Assembly: GCF_016806835.2 (NCBI RefSeq)
Contig: NZ_CP086111.1
Location: forward strand, 3,049,001-3,113,000
DNA from: Skermanella rosea
GTDB taxonomy: Bacteria; Pseudomonadota; Alphaproteobacteria; Azospirillales; Azospirillaceae
Direction: 5' to 3'
DNA: 64,000 nucleotides
Shown here one piece after another: positions 47,931-56,736 of this stretch (within the stretch, counting starts at the first letter, position 1; the number at the start of each line of letters is the position of its first letter). The notes under the pieces were generated by a model. The model did not search any database. It was not told the DNA's origin and was given only the letters and a program-made list of their open reading frames with translations. A program made the position numbers and the translations under genes.

Positions 47931-49013
47931 TCAGATCCACTGGCCGCCGTCGACGGTCTGAAGATCGGGCAGGCCGGCGAGGTCGACGTAGCCCGACAGT
48001 TCGTCGGCGATCGCATCGACATCGACCGTCCGCAGCACCTGGCTGCCGTCGCGCAGCGTGTCCACCCAGGCATCCGGCAAGGGTTCGCCGGTCCGGACAT
48101 GGTCGAACAGGTCGTTGAAGTCGAGGCCCTGGGTCTCGGCCACCACGTAGTCGATCAGCGAGGCAAGCGAGTCCATGCCGGACGCCCCGGCCACTTCGCT
48201 GCCCGGGACGGGTGTCGCGGTATCCGGATCGATCAGGTCGAGCTTCACGTTCTCGCTCCCGATTTCCACTGTCTGCACGACCGGGGATGACAGCCCGCCC
48301 CCGGAGAACGTCACCGCGTAGGTTCCGGGCTGGGCCGCGATCTCGTAGCCGCCGGCCGTGCCGGTGAGATCCGTCAGGGTGATCGGCTCGGCCGATCCCA
48401 TCAGGGTCGCGCTAACATTGATGCCGCCCCTTCCCTCTCCCGGCGTGTAGAAATCGTTCCCGTCCAGGTCGTCATAGGCGACGCCGGTCAGGAACAGGTC
48501 GTCTCCGGTCTTTCCGAAGTTCTCGGCGACCATCAGGGTGTCGTAGCCCTGGAACTCACCGGTGATGGTGGCGGTGCCGATCTCGCGGAAATCATCCTGA
48601 AGGATGTTCTCGCGATGGCCTGGGCTCAGAAACAGCGCGTCGTTCTGCCGGTCCACCGACTCGACCGGGTCCTCTGCCTGTCCGATGGAGCCCCGCCACG
48701 AAATGTTCTCACCCCAGCGCCAGTTGCCGGTGAACTCGTAGCCGGCGTCGGCCATGCGCATGCCGGGACTGCTGCCATCGGCGCCCGTGTGCGAGAACAC
48801 GTCCCTGTCCAGCATCCACTCCGCGTGCCCGCGCGCCGCTTCGGTCAGTTCAGGATCGAAGGCGAGCGGCTGCTTGGGTACCGTGCTGATCTGTCCCTCG
48901 GAAAGCCCCTGGTTGATGTCGATGCCCAGGCGCGCGGCTTCCGCGGTCGGATCCAGTCGTGCCCGGTTGATCAATTCGATCAGGTATTGATCGAGCGCGG
49001 TCGGCTCGGTCAT
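47931..49013 (-). CDS. CAP-domain (SCP/PR-1-like) protein
   Basis: A 360-residue protein with an N-terminal CAP domain (about residues 1-155). It has HAEWMLDRDVFSH, RWGENISW and LSPGHRENIL with the conserved His and Glu of the family. A middle beta domain (SATLMGSAEPITLTDLTG, like a Cna-B/carboxypeptidase fold) and a C-terminal acidic, helical region follow. There is no Sec signal peptide or membrane helix at the N-terminus, so if it is secreted it goes by another route; the acidic Asp/Gly-rich C-terminus would suit type I secretion. Biochemical role unknown. ATG has no strong ribosome site. Confidence 0.78.
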   Translation of the reverse strand: MTEPTALDQYLIELINRARLDPTAEAARLGIDINQGLSEGQISTVPKQPLAFDPELTEAARGHAEWMLDRDVFSHTGADGSSPGMRMADAGYEFTGNWRWGENISWRGSIGQAEDPVESVDRQNDALFLSPGHRENILQDDFREIGTATITGEFQGYDTLMVAENFGKTGDDLFLTGVAYDDLDGNDFYTPGEGRGGINVSATLMGSAEPITLTDLTGTAGGYEIAAQPGTYAVTFSGGGLSSPVVQTVEIGSENVKLDLIDPDTATPVPGSEVAGASGMDSLASLIDYVVAETQGLDFNDLFDHVRTGEPLPDAWVDTLRDGSQVLRTVDVDAIADELSGYVDLAGLPDLQTVDGGQWI

Positions 49014-49215
49014 CTCGTCACCTCAAATAAACACCCTCTGACAGAGACAAATAGGCCGCAGAATATGGAAAGTACCGTTACAATTATGGGCCACCGTCCG
49101 GATCCAGTTCCCCCGGGCAACGCATTGTCGGACCGGCCTACGATCCATCTTGCTGACTATTACTAGAAGTCTGCACAGTGTTTCTTATGACGTTCGGCGG
49201 AGCGTTGACGCAGGG

Positions 49216-49250
49216 TGTCGGCGTCGGCCTTCGGCCGAGGCCGACCTACG
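49216..49250. repeat. REP-like palindromic element
   Basis: GTCGGCC and GGCCGAC arms (49223-49229 and 49239-49245) with a GC-rich inner fold and a flanking CGTAGGTCGG-like end (minus strand). This shape is common in proteobacterial REP elements, though I see one copy only. It lies just after the stop of the DUF3445 gene. Confidence 0.35.
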
Positions 49251-49259
49251 ATAAATCAA

Positions 49260-50189
49260 TCAAAGCCGCTGTGCCGAACCACTGGCGGACGCATCGACCA
49301 TACGATCCAGACAGGCCAGCAAAGCCGACCGGAACGGCGTGATGCTCTTGTAACGCGCGGTGTCGTCGGGCAAGGCGCGGACCGCGGCGGCCAGTCGGGC
49401 GGTCTCCTGCGGCCGGCCGGCCAAAGCCTCGACCGGCCGCTGATAGGTCCGGATCGTGAAGAGGACGGCGCCTGTCCGGGGCAGCCGCCGCAGGGTCTGC
49501 CGTTCGACGCGCAGGAAGACGCGCGCCCCGGCATTCTCCGCGGTGATGCTCGGGTCTGTGTCGCGCCGTCCGTGCCCCACCGGCTGGAACAGCGTCGGAT
49601 CATCCGTCAGCGACCAGTTCAGCCGCCAGACCGGACGATCCGGCGTCATCAGCCCGAGGAACCGGTCCACCGGCCTGCCCAGGCGCTCGGCATAGGCCGG
49701 TACCGGGGCATGGATGCCCAGCATGGGCAGGCCCAGCTTGTCGGCAAGCCTCCAGCGGTTCGGGAAGCACAGGACACCCGCGGTCAAGCGGAGTTCGCCT
49801 TCCACGTCCTGAAGGATGCAGAGATCCTCCTGCACCAGGCGTCCGGCGATCTCCAGCGGGTCGGACAGTTCGCCCTCGACCAGCCAGCGATCGCCGGTGA
49901 CGTGGTTCAGCAGTTCCGGGCCGGTTCGCTGGAAATGTTCGGGAAACCGCTCAGGCAGGAATCCGGCGAGCTGGTCCAGCACCTCGCGGCAGGCCTCGGT
50001 CGCCTCCAGCCGCATCGCCAGGACGTCGTCGCGCCGCTCGGCCAGGAGGCGGTCGCGCAGGGCGATTTCCGAGGCATAGTTGCCGTCGATCTCGATCCAG
50101 TCAGCCGGTTTCAGGGCCATCAGGCCCATCGCCATGCGGAACGGCCCCTCGGCGAACGGCAGGTAGTCGGGAACGCTTTCCGCGGTCAT
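49260..50189 (-). CDS. DUF3445 / haem-dependent oxidative N-demethylase-like protein
   Basis: A 309-residue protein of the DUF3445 family, which includes the haem-dependent oxidative N-demethylase (HODM) that demethylates dimethylamine. Typical pieces are YLPFAEGPFRMAMGL near the N-terminus, WRLADKLGLPMLGIHAPVPAY in the middle, and the closing VRALPDDTARYKSI. The actual substrate is not known. The ATG at 50189 (MTAESVPDY) overlaps the stop of the upstream yciB as ATGA; upstream in-frame sequence belongs to yciB. Co-translation with an inner-membrane septation protein is unexpected. Confidence 0.8.
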   Translation of the reverse strand: MTAESVPDYLPFAEGPFRMAMGLMALKPADWIEIDGNYASEIALRDRLLAERRDDVLAMRLEATEACREVLDQLAGFLPERFPEHFQRTGPELLNHVTGDRWLVEGELSDPLEIAGRLVQEDLCILQDVEGELRLTAGVLCFPNRWRLADKLGLPMLGIHAPVPAYAERLGRPVDRFLGLMTPDRPVWRLNWSLTDDPTLFQPVGHGRRDTDPSITAENAGARVFLRVERQTLRRLPRTGAVLFTIRTYQRPVEALAGRPQETARLAAAVRALPDDTARYKSITPFRSALLACLDRMVDASASGSAQRL

Positions 50190-50758
50190 TCGGCGCGCGC
50201 GGGCTCCTTGGGGTCGGCCTCGTCGGGGATCTGGTGCTTCATGATCACCGGCATCTGAAGCCCGCTGAACACCAGGGTCAGCGGCAGGATCCCGAACACC
50301 TTGAAATTGACCCAGGCGTCGGTCGTCATGGTTCGCCACACCACCTCGTTGAGCACGGCCAGGATAACGAAGAAGCAGGCCCAGCGCACCGTCAGGATGC
50401 GCCAGCCCTCCTCGCTCAGGTTCAGCACCGTCCCGAGCAGCGGTTTCATGACGTTGCGGCGGAGCGCCAGGCTGGTGAACAGCACCGTCGCGAACAGAAG
50501 GTTGACCACCGTGGGCTTCAGCTTGATGAACAGGTCATCGTCGAGCCACAGGGTCAGGCCGCCGAACAGCAGCACGAAGAAGCAGCCGACCAGGGGCATG
50601 ATCGGCAGCTTGCGCTCCAGATGCCAGGACAGCAGCACGGCCACGGCCGTGGCCGCCATGAAGGCGCCCGTGCCGACCATGATGCCGGCCTGGGAATTGG
50701 TCACGAAGAAGACCGCAAGCGGCCCCGCTTCGATCAGGAGTCTGGTCAGTTGGTTCAC
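50186..50758 (-). CDS. yciB: Septation protein A, YciB/IspZ family
   Basis: A 190-residue inner-membrane protein with about five helices. The family pattern is LLIEAGPLAVFF, a middle KPTVVNLLFATVL and LTVRWACFFVILAVLNEVVWR with TDAWVNFKVFG near the C-terminus. YciB proteins are implicated in cell division and membrane integrity. First in a two-gene operon with the DUF3445 gene. A short polar tail ends the protein. Confidence 0.95.
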   Translation of the reverse strand: MNQLTRLLIEAGPLAVFFVTNSQAGIMVGTGAFMAATAVAVLLSWHLERKLPIMPLVGCFFVLLFGGLTLWLDDDLFIKLKPTVVNLLFATVLFTSLALRRNVMKPLLGTVLNLSEEGWRILTVRWACFFVILAVLNEVVWRTMTTDAWVNFKVFGILPLTLVFSGLQMPVIMKHQIPDEADPKEPARAE

Positions 50759-50861
50759 GTTTCCTACATAGCGGCGGCGCGTCGGCTCTCAAAGAGAAAA
50801 CAGCGTGCCGGCGGCGAAGGATGCCCGGCGCGCGCCCAGGCACGCCGGGTCCTCGCATCCG

Positions 50862-51431
50862 TTACATCCGGTCGCGGTCGCCGCGCGGGCCGTCGCCATG
50901 GCCATGCCCGTGCCCATGTCCGTGACGCGGTCCGTGGCCGAACTCGCCGAAGCCGCCCGGCCCGTGGCGCATCATGCGCTCCATCATCTCGTCGGCGGTC
51001 TTCTTCTGCTCGTCGGAGAAGCCGGCGTAGAGCTGGTCGAGCGCGGGGCGGATCTGGCGGACCTGTTCGAGCCGGGCCGTCATCATCTCCTCCATCCGCT
51101 TTGCCCGTTCCGGCAGGGTCGCGGGCCGGGTGAAGGCCTCGGGGTTCTCGCAGCGCTGCTTCATCGGTCCTTCGCTGTTCCTGACCGCCTGGGCGAAGCT
51201 GTCCCAAGCCGCGCGCTGAGCGTCGGTGATCTTCAGGCGGGTCTCCGCGAAGGCCAGCATGCCGGCGATGCGGGCGTCCAGGTTCTCGCACATCCGCTCG
51301 AAGCGCGGGCCGGGACCACCGGGGCCGCCAGGGCCGCCGCCGGGGCCACCGGGACCGCCCTGGGCGAAGACCGGCACGGCTGCCGCGAGCATGGTGCCGA
51401 GCACGGCGGTTGCCAAAACGGTACGCTTCAT
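50862..51431 (-). CDS. Spy/CpxP-like LTXXQ protein with His-rich tail
   Basis: A 189-residue periplasmic protein. A Sec signal (about residues 1-23, ending VFA-Q) leads into a Gly/Pro low-complexity spacer (GGPGGPGGG type), then a helical LTXXQ domain with LKITDAQRAAW and FSDEQKKTADEMMERM, and a tail of alternating His and Gly (HGHGHGHGHG). The Spy/CpxP/ZraP family holds chaperones and metal-binding stress proteins. The His-rich tail suggests metal binding, as in ZraP, but this is inference. It is divergent from a two-component pair. Confidence 0.88.
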   Translation of the reverse strand: MKRTVLATAVLGTMLAAAVPVFAQGGPGGPGGGPGGPGGPGPRFERMCENLDARIAGMLAFAETRLKITDAQRAAWDSFAQAVRNSEGPMKQRCENPEAFTRPATLPERAKRMEEMMTARLEQVRQIRPALDQLYAGFSDEQKKTADEMMERMMRHGPGGFGEFGHGPRHGHGHGHGHGDGPRGDRDRM

Positions 51432-51529
51432 CTTGTATCTCCATCTGTCCTGCGAAGCGGGTCGTCGCTTCGATGACCTGAAGATGGGGCGCGACCTTTG
51501 CCGTTTGATGTCTCCGGCAAGGGCATTTG

Positions 51530-51573
51530 GTAACGCTGTGTAACCGGCGGCGCCGCTGTAACGATCCGTTACA
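51530..51573. promoter_or_regulatory. GTAAC boxes between the Spy-like gene and the two-component pair
   Basis: GTAAC-N5-GTAAC at 51530-51544 is a tandem repeat like a CpxR box (GTAAA-N5-GTAAA in E. coli). A few bases on, TGTAAC-GATCC-GTTACA at 51557-51573 is an inverted repeat. Both are likely sites for the OmpR-type regulator encoded next to them. Confidence 0.65.
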
Positions 51574-51610
51574 ACAATTACCTTACCCCTTCGACCAGCC
51601 CTGAACGAAG

Positions 51611-52354
51611 ATGCCGGCCATGGACAAGCAGCCCCACCTCCTCGTGGTCGACGACGACCGGGAAATCCGCACCCTGATCTCCCAGTTCCTCAGCAGGCAC
51701 GGCTACCGCGTGTCGAGCGCCCGGGACGGGGCGGAGATGATGCAGGTGCTGGAGACGTCGCGCATCGACCTGATCGTGCTCGACCTGATGATGCCCGGCG
51801 AGGACGGGTTGGCGCTGTGCCGACGGTTGCGCGCCCAGCCCGGGGCGGCGGGCGCCGTCCCCATCATCATGCTGACCGCCATGGGCGAGGAGACGGACCG
51901 GATCGTCGGGCTGGAGATGGGAGCAGACGATTACCTGGCGAAGCCCTTCAACCCACGCGAGCTGCTGGCCCGCGCCAAGGCGGTGCTTCGCCGTTCCACC
52001 GGCCTGCCGGTCGGCGCGGCGGCGGAGCCCGCCAGCCGCGGCCTGACCTTCGAAGGGTGGCGGCTGGACGTCGCGAAGCGGGAGTTGTGGTCGCCCGACG
52101 GCGTGCTGGTCCAGCTCAGCGCCGGCGAGTTCGACCTGCTGGTCGCCTTCGTCGAGCATCCCCAGCGGGTGCTGAACCGCGATCAGCTGCTCGACCTCGC
52201 GCGCGGGCGCACCGCCATGCCGTTCGACCGCAGCGTCGACGTCCAGGTCAGCCGGCTGCGCCGCAAGATCGAGCCGGATCCGAAGGAGCCCACCCTGATC
52301 AAGACGGTGCGCAGCGGCGGCTACATCTTCACCCCGACCGTCACGAAGGCCTGA
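51611..52354 (+). CDS. OmpR-family response regulator
   Basis: A 247-residue regulator with receiver (about residues 9-125; acceptor D in LIVLDLMMPGEDG, Thr in IMLTAMG, Lys in LAKPFNP) and a C-terminal winged-helix DNA-binding domain (about 145-243, with RSVDVQVSRLRRKI). It is the CpxR/OmpR type. Overlapping GTAAC repeats lie just upstream, a likely autoregulatory site. The ATG at 51611 or 51620 are both possible; GAAG sits before the first. Its stop is one base before the kinase start. Confidence 0.93.
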   Translation: MPAMDKQPHLLVVDDDREIRTLISQFLSRHGYRVSSARDGAEMMQVLETSRIDLIVLDLMMPGEDGLALCRRLRAQPGAAGAVPIIMLTAMGEETDRIVGLEMGADDYLAKPFNPRELLARAKAVLRRSTGLPVGAAAEPASRGLTFEGWRLDVAKRELWSPDGVLVQLSAGEFDLLVAFVEHPQRVLNRDQLLDLARGRTAMPFDRSVDVQVSRLRRKIEPDPKEPTLIKTVRSGGYIFTPTVTKA

Positions 52355-52355
52355 C

Positions 52356-53729
52356 ATGTGGGAGCCTTTCAAGCGGCGGTTCCTTCCGGCGGGGATCGCG
52401 GTCCGGCTCGGTCTGACGGTGCTTATGGCGCTGGTGCTGACCCAGGCGGTCAGCGCGCTGGTGTATGTGACCGACCGCGGCGAAGGCCATCCGCGCCATG
52501 GCCCGCGGGAGATGGTCGAGCGGGTGGCGGCCATCGTCCGTCTGGCCGACGAGACCCCGCCCCAGTTCCGGCCGCGGGTGGTGCGCGCGGTGGATGCTCC
52601 CGGCCTGGAGGTGGAGTGGCGGCCCAGGGCGCCGGAAATCCGCCAGAACCAAGTGGGCTTTCCCCTGGACGGCTTCCGCCGGAGGCTGCGCAACGCGCTG
52701 GAGGACCCGGCGCGGGAGATCCTGATCGAGGTGCGGAACGGCCCGCCCAGCCCGGGCCCCCTGGCGCCGATCGAGGCGCGGCTGTTCGGCAACGTCATGC
52801 AGATGGCGCTGCCCCTGTCGGACGGCACTTGGCTGGTGTTCCGGTCCGACCCCGACCGGGACGGCCCGTTCCGGCTGATCCGCTTCGGGTTGTGGATGGG
52901 ACTCGTCGGACTGGTCATCTTCGGCTTGTCCCTGTGGGCCGGACGCCGGCTGAGCGCCCCGCTGAAGCGGTTCGCCGAGGCGGCCCAGCGGCTGGGCGTC
53001 GACGGCGAGGCGCCGCTGCTGCCCGAGGCCGGGCCGCGCGAGTTGCGGCAGGCGACCCGCGCCTTCAATCAGATGCAGACGCGCCTGCACCGGTTCGTCG
53101 AGGACCGGACCCAGATGCTGGCCGCGATCAGCCACGACCTGCGCACGCCGCTGACCCGCCTGAGGCTGCGCGCCGAGTTCGTCGAGGACCCGGAGCAGCA
53201 GCGCAAGATGCTGGCCGACCTGGAGGAGATGGAGGCGATGATCGCCTCCACCCTCGCCTTCGCCCGCGACGACGCCCGCAAGGAGCCGCGTGTCCCGATC
53301 GACCTCGCGGCGCTGCTCCAGAGCCTCGTCGACGACCTCGGGGATGCCGGGTACACGGTCGAGTATTCGGGGCCGGAGCACAGGACCGTCGCCTGCCGCC
53401 CGGTCGCGCTGCGGCGCGCGATCGGCAACCTGATCGACAACGCCCTGAAGTACGGCGGCTGTGCCCGGGTGGCGCTGCTGGACCATCAGGAGGACGGGCA
53501 CGTCGCGATCCGCATCGACGACGACGGGCCGGGCATCCCGCCGGAGGAGCAGGAGAAGGTCTTCGCCCCCTTCTACCGGCTGGAACGGTCGCGCAGCCGC
53601 GACACCGGGGGCACCGGCCTCGGCCTGTCCGTCGCCCGCACGATCGCCCGGGCCCATGGCGGCGACGTCACCCTGTGCAATCGGCCCGGCGGCGGCCTCA
53701 GCGCCACCCTGATGCTGGCCGAGGCGTAA
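52356..53729 (+). CDS. EnvZ/CpxA-like sensor histidine kinase
   Basis: A 457-residue kinase. Helix one (about residues 14-36) and helix two (about 177-200) enclose a 140-residue periplasmic sensor that has a His/Arg-rich start (GEGHPRHGPRE). A HAMP linker follows, then HisKA with the phosphoacceptor in ISHDLRTPLTRL (H near residue 262) and a HATPase with NLIDNALKYG, DDGPGIP and GTGLGLSV. All motifs are intact. It is the partner of the regulator just upstream. A metal or misfolded-protein signal is suggested by the Spy-like gene across the promoter region. Confidence 0.93.
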   Translation: MWEPFKRRFLPAGIAVRLGLTVLMALVLTQAVSALVYVTDRGEGHPRHGPREMVERVAAIVRLADETPPQFRPRVVRAVDAPGLEVEWRPRAPEIRQNQVGFPLDGFRRRLRNALEDPAREILIEVRNGPPSPGPLAPIEARLFGNVMQMALPLSDGTWLVFRSDPDRDGPFRLIRFGLWMGLVGLVIFGLSLWAGRRLSAPLKRFAEAAQRLGVDGEAPLLPEAGPRELRQATRAFNQMQTRLHRFVEDRTQMLAAISHDLRTPLTRLRLRAEFVEDPEQQRKMLADLEEMEAMIASTLAFARDDARKEPRVPIDLAALLQSLVDDLGDAGYTVEYSGPEHRTVACRPVALRRAIGNLIDNALKYGGCARVALLDHQEDGHVAIRIDDDGPGIPPEEQEKVFAPFYRLERSRSRDTGGTGLGLSVARTIARAHGGDVTLCNRPGGGLSATLMLAEA

Positions 53730-53854
53730 TCCCCCCGGCCGAGCCCAAATCCGAAAGCGGCACTACCGCTTTATTTCGAGCCGGGTGATGCTGGTCACAG
53801 GGCATGCGCCGGTATTGCGGCAGGCTGCTTGCAGTTGATCCAAGAGGCTCTTCC

Positions 53855-54139
53855 ATGACGATGAAGTTGGGTACCGTTTCCCTGCTGGCCTGTTGCATCC
53901 TGGTTTCGGCCTGCACGCTGAACCATGCCGAGCGCCGTGCCGCCACGGGCGGCGCGCTGGGCGCCGGGGCGGGTGCCGCGGGAGGCTACCTGTTCGGCTA
54001 CGATCCCCTCGGCGGCGCCCTGGTCGGCGGTGCCGGCGGCGCTCTTCTGGGTGCCCTGACCACGCCCGACGGCGGCCGGGAGGTCCATCACCATCACCAC
54101 CACGGCAAGAAGAAGAAATGGCGCCGGTACGACGACTGA
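53855..54139 (+). CDS. Gly-zipper (YMGG-like) lipoprotein with natural His6
   Basis: A 94-residue lipoprotein. The lipobox is LVSA-C (Cys at about residue 21). The mature part is a Gly-zipper region (GGALGAGAGAAGGYLFGYDPLGG style) like the outer-membrane stress lipoproteins of the YMGG/SlyB/OsmB group, then a polar tail: EVHHHHHHGKKKKWRRYDD, a run of six histidines followed by four lysines. The ATG at 53855 has AGAGG upstream. It lies 125 bases after the kinase gene on the same strand and may be part of that regulon. Confidence 0.78.
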   Translation: MTMKLGTVSLLACCILVSACTLNHAERRAATGGALGAGAGAAGGYLFGYDPLGGALVGGAGGALLGALTTPDGGREVHHHHHHGKKKKWRRYDD

Positions 54140-54149
54140 CGCCATCGGC

Positions 54150-54866
54150 TCAGCCGGCCGACCGCCGCGCCACCTGGCCTATGGCATAGGCCGCGGCGTT
54201 GATGGCCAGGGTCAGGGCAAGCAGGAGGATGCCGAGACCCAGGGCCAGGGGCAGGTCGCCGCGGCCGGTCTCCAGCGTGATCGCGGTGGTCATGGTGCGG
54301 GTGACGCCGGCGATGTTGCCACCGACGATCAGCACCGCGCCGACCTCGGCGCTGGCCCGGCCGAAGCCTGCGAGCACCCCCGTGACCAAGCTGAAGCGCG
54401 CGTCCCACAGCAGCGTCGGGATCGCGCGCCGCCGCGTGGATCCCAGCGAGCGCAACTGCTCCTCGTACTCGCCCCACATGTCTTCGACCACCTGCCGGGT
54501 GATCGATAGGACGATGGGGGTCACCAGCACCGTCTGGGCGATCACCATGGCGGCCGGGGTGAACAGCAGGCCCAGGTCGCCGAGCGGACCGGACCGGGAC
54601 AGCATCAAATATACCAGAAGCCCGGCGACGACGGGCGGCAGCCCCATCAGGGCGTTGAACAGGACGATGACGAACCCGCGCCCCGGAAACCGCGCGATCG
54701 CCAAGGTGGCGCCCAGCGGCAGCCCGATGAGCATGGCGATTCCCACCGCAGTCAGGGTGACGCGCAGCGACAGCAGCACGATCTGGGCCAGCCGGTCGTC
54801 GAAGCCCAGGATCAGGCCTGCGGCGGCGGCGAAGGCGTCGATCACGTCCTGCATCATGAAAGCCAT
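54150..54866 (-). CDS. ABC permease, TupB-like (tungstate type)
   Basis: A 238-residue membrane permease with about five to six helices and the EAA-loop pattern for an ABC ATPase (EYEEQLRSLGSTRRRAI). The closest family by pattern (MGLPPVVAGLLVYL, LTPIVLSITRQVV, GRASAEVGAVLIVGGN) is TupB, the tungstate transporter permease. The start is one of three clustered ATGs (54854, 54857, 54866); GGAA before the last is the best ribosome site. No binding protein (TupA) or ATPase (TupC) is next to it, so it is an orphan in this window. Confidence 0.7.
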   Translation of the reverse strand: MAFMMQDVIDAFAAAAGLILGFDDRLAQIVLLSLRVTLTAVGIAMLIGLPLGATLAIARFPGRGFVIVLFNALMGLPPVVAGLLVYLMLSRSGPLGDLGLLFTPAAMVIAQTVLVTPIVLSITRQVVEDMWGEYEEQLRSLGSTRRRAIPTLLWDARFSLVTGVLAGFGRASAEVGAVLIVGGNIAGVTRTMTTAITLETGRGDLPLALGLGILLLALTLAINAAAYAIGQVARRSAG

Positions 54867-55005
54867 CAGGGTTTCCGGAGGGACGGCATGGTAGCCACCT
54901 CGCCGGCCCGCGACAACTCCCCTGCCTGCCCCGTCGCGATTGACCGGCGCGCCCAAGTTCCCTAGGGTCGCCGCTTCCAAACTATATTTCGAACGGTGAA
55001 GTACG

Positions 55006-56601
55006 ATGTCTGGCGAACAGGAACTGGCATTGCAGGCCAAGGCGTGGCCCTTCGAAGAAGCGCGCAAGCTGATCGCGCGCTACAAGGGCAAGACGCCGGC
55101 CAAAGGCTATGTCCTGTTCGAGACCGGATACGGACCGTCGGGCCTGCCGCATATCGGCACCTTCGGCGAGGTCGCGCGCACGACCATGGTGCGCCGCGCA
55201 TTCCAGCTCATGGCGCCCGACATGCCGACCCGCCTGTTCGCCTTCTCCGACGACATGGACGGGCTGCGCAAGGTCCCGGACAATATCCCGAACCAGGAGA
55301 TGGTGCGCGAGCACCTGGGCAAGCCGCTCACCAAGGTGCCCGACCCCTTCGGCAAGTTCGAGAGCTTCGGCCACCACAACAACGCCATGCTGCGGGGATT
55401 CCTCGACAGCTTCGGGTTCGAGTACGAGTTCCAGTCCGCGACCGACTGGTACGGATCGGGCCGGTTCGACGAGGCGCTGCTGACGGTGCTGCGCAACTAC
55501 GACGCCGTCATGAAGGTGATGCTCCCGTCGCTGCGCGAGGAGCGGGCTGCGACCTACAGCCCGTTCCTGCCGGTTTCCCCCACCAGCGGCCGCGTGCTCC
55601 AGGTGCCGATCCTGGAGCACGATGTGGACGCCGGCACCATCGTGTTCGAGGACGAGGACGGCAAGAAGAAGGAGGCTCCGGTCACTGGCGGTCATTGCAA
55701 GCTGCAATGGAAGCCTGACTGGGGCATGCGATGGCACGCGCTGGGCGTCGATTACGAAATGTCCGGCAAGGACCTGATCCCGTCGGTCGAACTGGCCGGG
55801 AAGATCTGCCGCATCCTGGGGTCCCAGCCGCCGGAGGGCTTCAATTACGAGCTGTTCCTGGACGACAAGGGCCAGAAGATCTCCAAGTCCAAGGGCAACG
55901 GCCTGTCGGTCGAGGAGTGGCTGCGCTACGCCCCGCCGGAGAGCCTGTCGCTCTACATGTTCCAGAAGCCGCGCGTCGCGAAGCGTCTCTATTTCGACGT
56001 GATCCCCCGGGCGGTGGACGAGTACCTGGCCTTCGTCTCCAAGTTCCCGCAGGAGGAGCCGGCCCGCAAGCTGGAGAACCCGGCCTGGCACATCCATGGC
56101 GGCCATCCGCCGGAGGCGCGCAGCGACCTGAGCTACAACATCCTGCTGAACCTGGCCGGCGTGGCCAACGCGGAGAGCAAGGACGTGATGTGGGGCTTCA
56201 TCACCCGCTACGCGCCCGAAGCCAATCCCGAGAGCGCGCCGTTCCTGGACCGGCTGGTGCAGTACGCGGTCAACTATTACCAGGACTTCGTCAAGCCGAC
56301 CAAGCGGTACCGCGCGCCGACCGACCAGGAGCGCGCCGCGATGCAGGAGCTTCTGGACGAGCTGGGCCGGCTGCCGGAAGGCGCCAAGGCGGAGGAGATC
56401 CAGTTCCAGGTCTACGAGATCGGCAAACGCCACGGCTTCGCCGACCTGAAGAGCTGGTTCCAGGCGCTCTATGAGGTTCTGCTGGGGCAGACCACGGGTC
56501 CGCGCATGGGCAGCTTCATCGAGCTGTACGGCATCGGCAACACGCGCGACCTGATCGCCCAGGCGCTGGAGCGGCAGATCGAGCCGCAGCCCGCGGATTG
56601 A
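55006..56601 (+). CDS. lysK: Lysyl-tRNA synthetase, class I
   Basis: A 531-residue class I lysyl-tRNA synthetase, the archaeal-type enzyme also used by many alphaproteobacteria; it charges tRNA-Lys. The class I signatures are HIGT at residues 49-52 and KISKS at 291-295. The C-terminal helical region (about 370-531) is the anticodon-binding cage. Unrelated to the class II LysRS fold of epmA. ATG at 55006, divergent from the permease gene, and followed by a 9-bp hairpin. Confidence 0.95.
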   Translation: MSGEQELALQAKAWPFEEARKLIARYKGKTPAKGYVLFETGYGPSGLPHIGTFGEVARTTMVRRAFQLMAPDMPTRLFAFSDDMDGLRKVPDNIPNQEMVREHLGKPLTKVPDPFGKFESFGHHNNAMLRGFLDSFGFEYEFQSATDWYGSGRFDEALLTVLRNYDAVMKVMLPSLREERAATYSPFLPVSPTSGRVLQVPILEHDVDAGTIVFEDEDGKKKEAPVTGGHCKLQWKPDWGMRWHALGVDYEMSGKDLIPSVELAGKICRILGSQPPEGFNYELFLDDKGQKISKSKGNGLSVEEWLRYAPPESLSLYMFQKPRVAKRLYFDVIPRAVDEYLAFVSKFPQEEPARKLENPAWHIHGGHPPEARSDLSYNILLNLAGVANAESKDVMWGFITRYAPEANPESAPFLDRLVQYAVNYYQDFVKPTKRYRAPTDQERAAMQELLDELGRLPEGAKAEEIQFQVYEIGKRHGFADLKSWFQALYEVLLGQTTGPRMGSFIELYGIGNTRDLIAQALERQIEPQPAD

Positions 56602-56624
56602 CGGACCCTGGGGTCGAGGACGGG

Positions 56625-56654
56625 GTGAAGGGCGGGCCTCGGTCGGCCCTTCAC
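56625..56654 (+). terminator. Hairpin after lysK
   Basis: GTGAAGGGC (56625-56633) and GCCCTTCAC (56646-56654) form a perfect 9-bp stem 23 bases after the lysK stop. No T-tract follows, so it is a probable rather than a certain terminator. Confidence 0.55.
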
Positions 56655-56736
56655 ATCCGCGGGGGCTGGCCCACATAAGTATTCTACCCTTATGATGGGC
56701 CAGTTGCCACGGCATCCCCCCATTCCGGAGTCTTGT

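Noticed and set aside
49064..49166. 33-codon plus-strand frame in the gap after the CAP gene start
   Set aside because: No ribosome site and no family pattern; likely chance.
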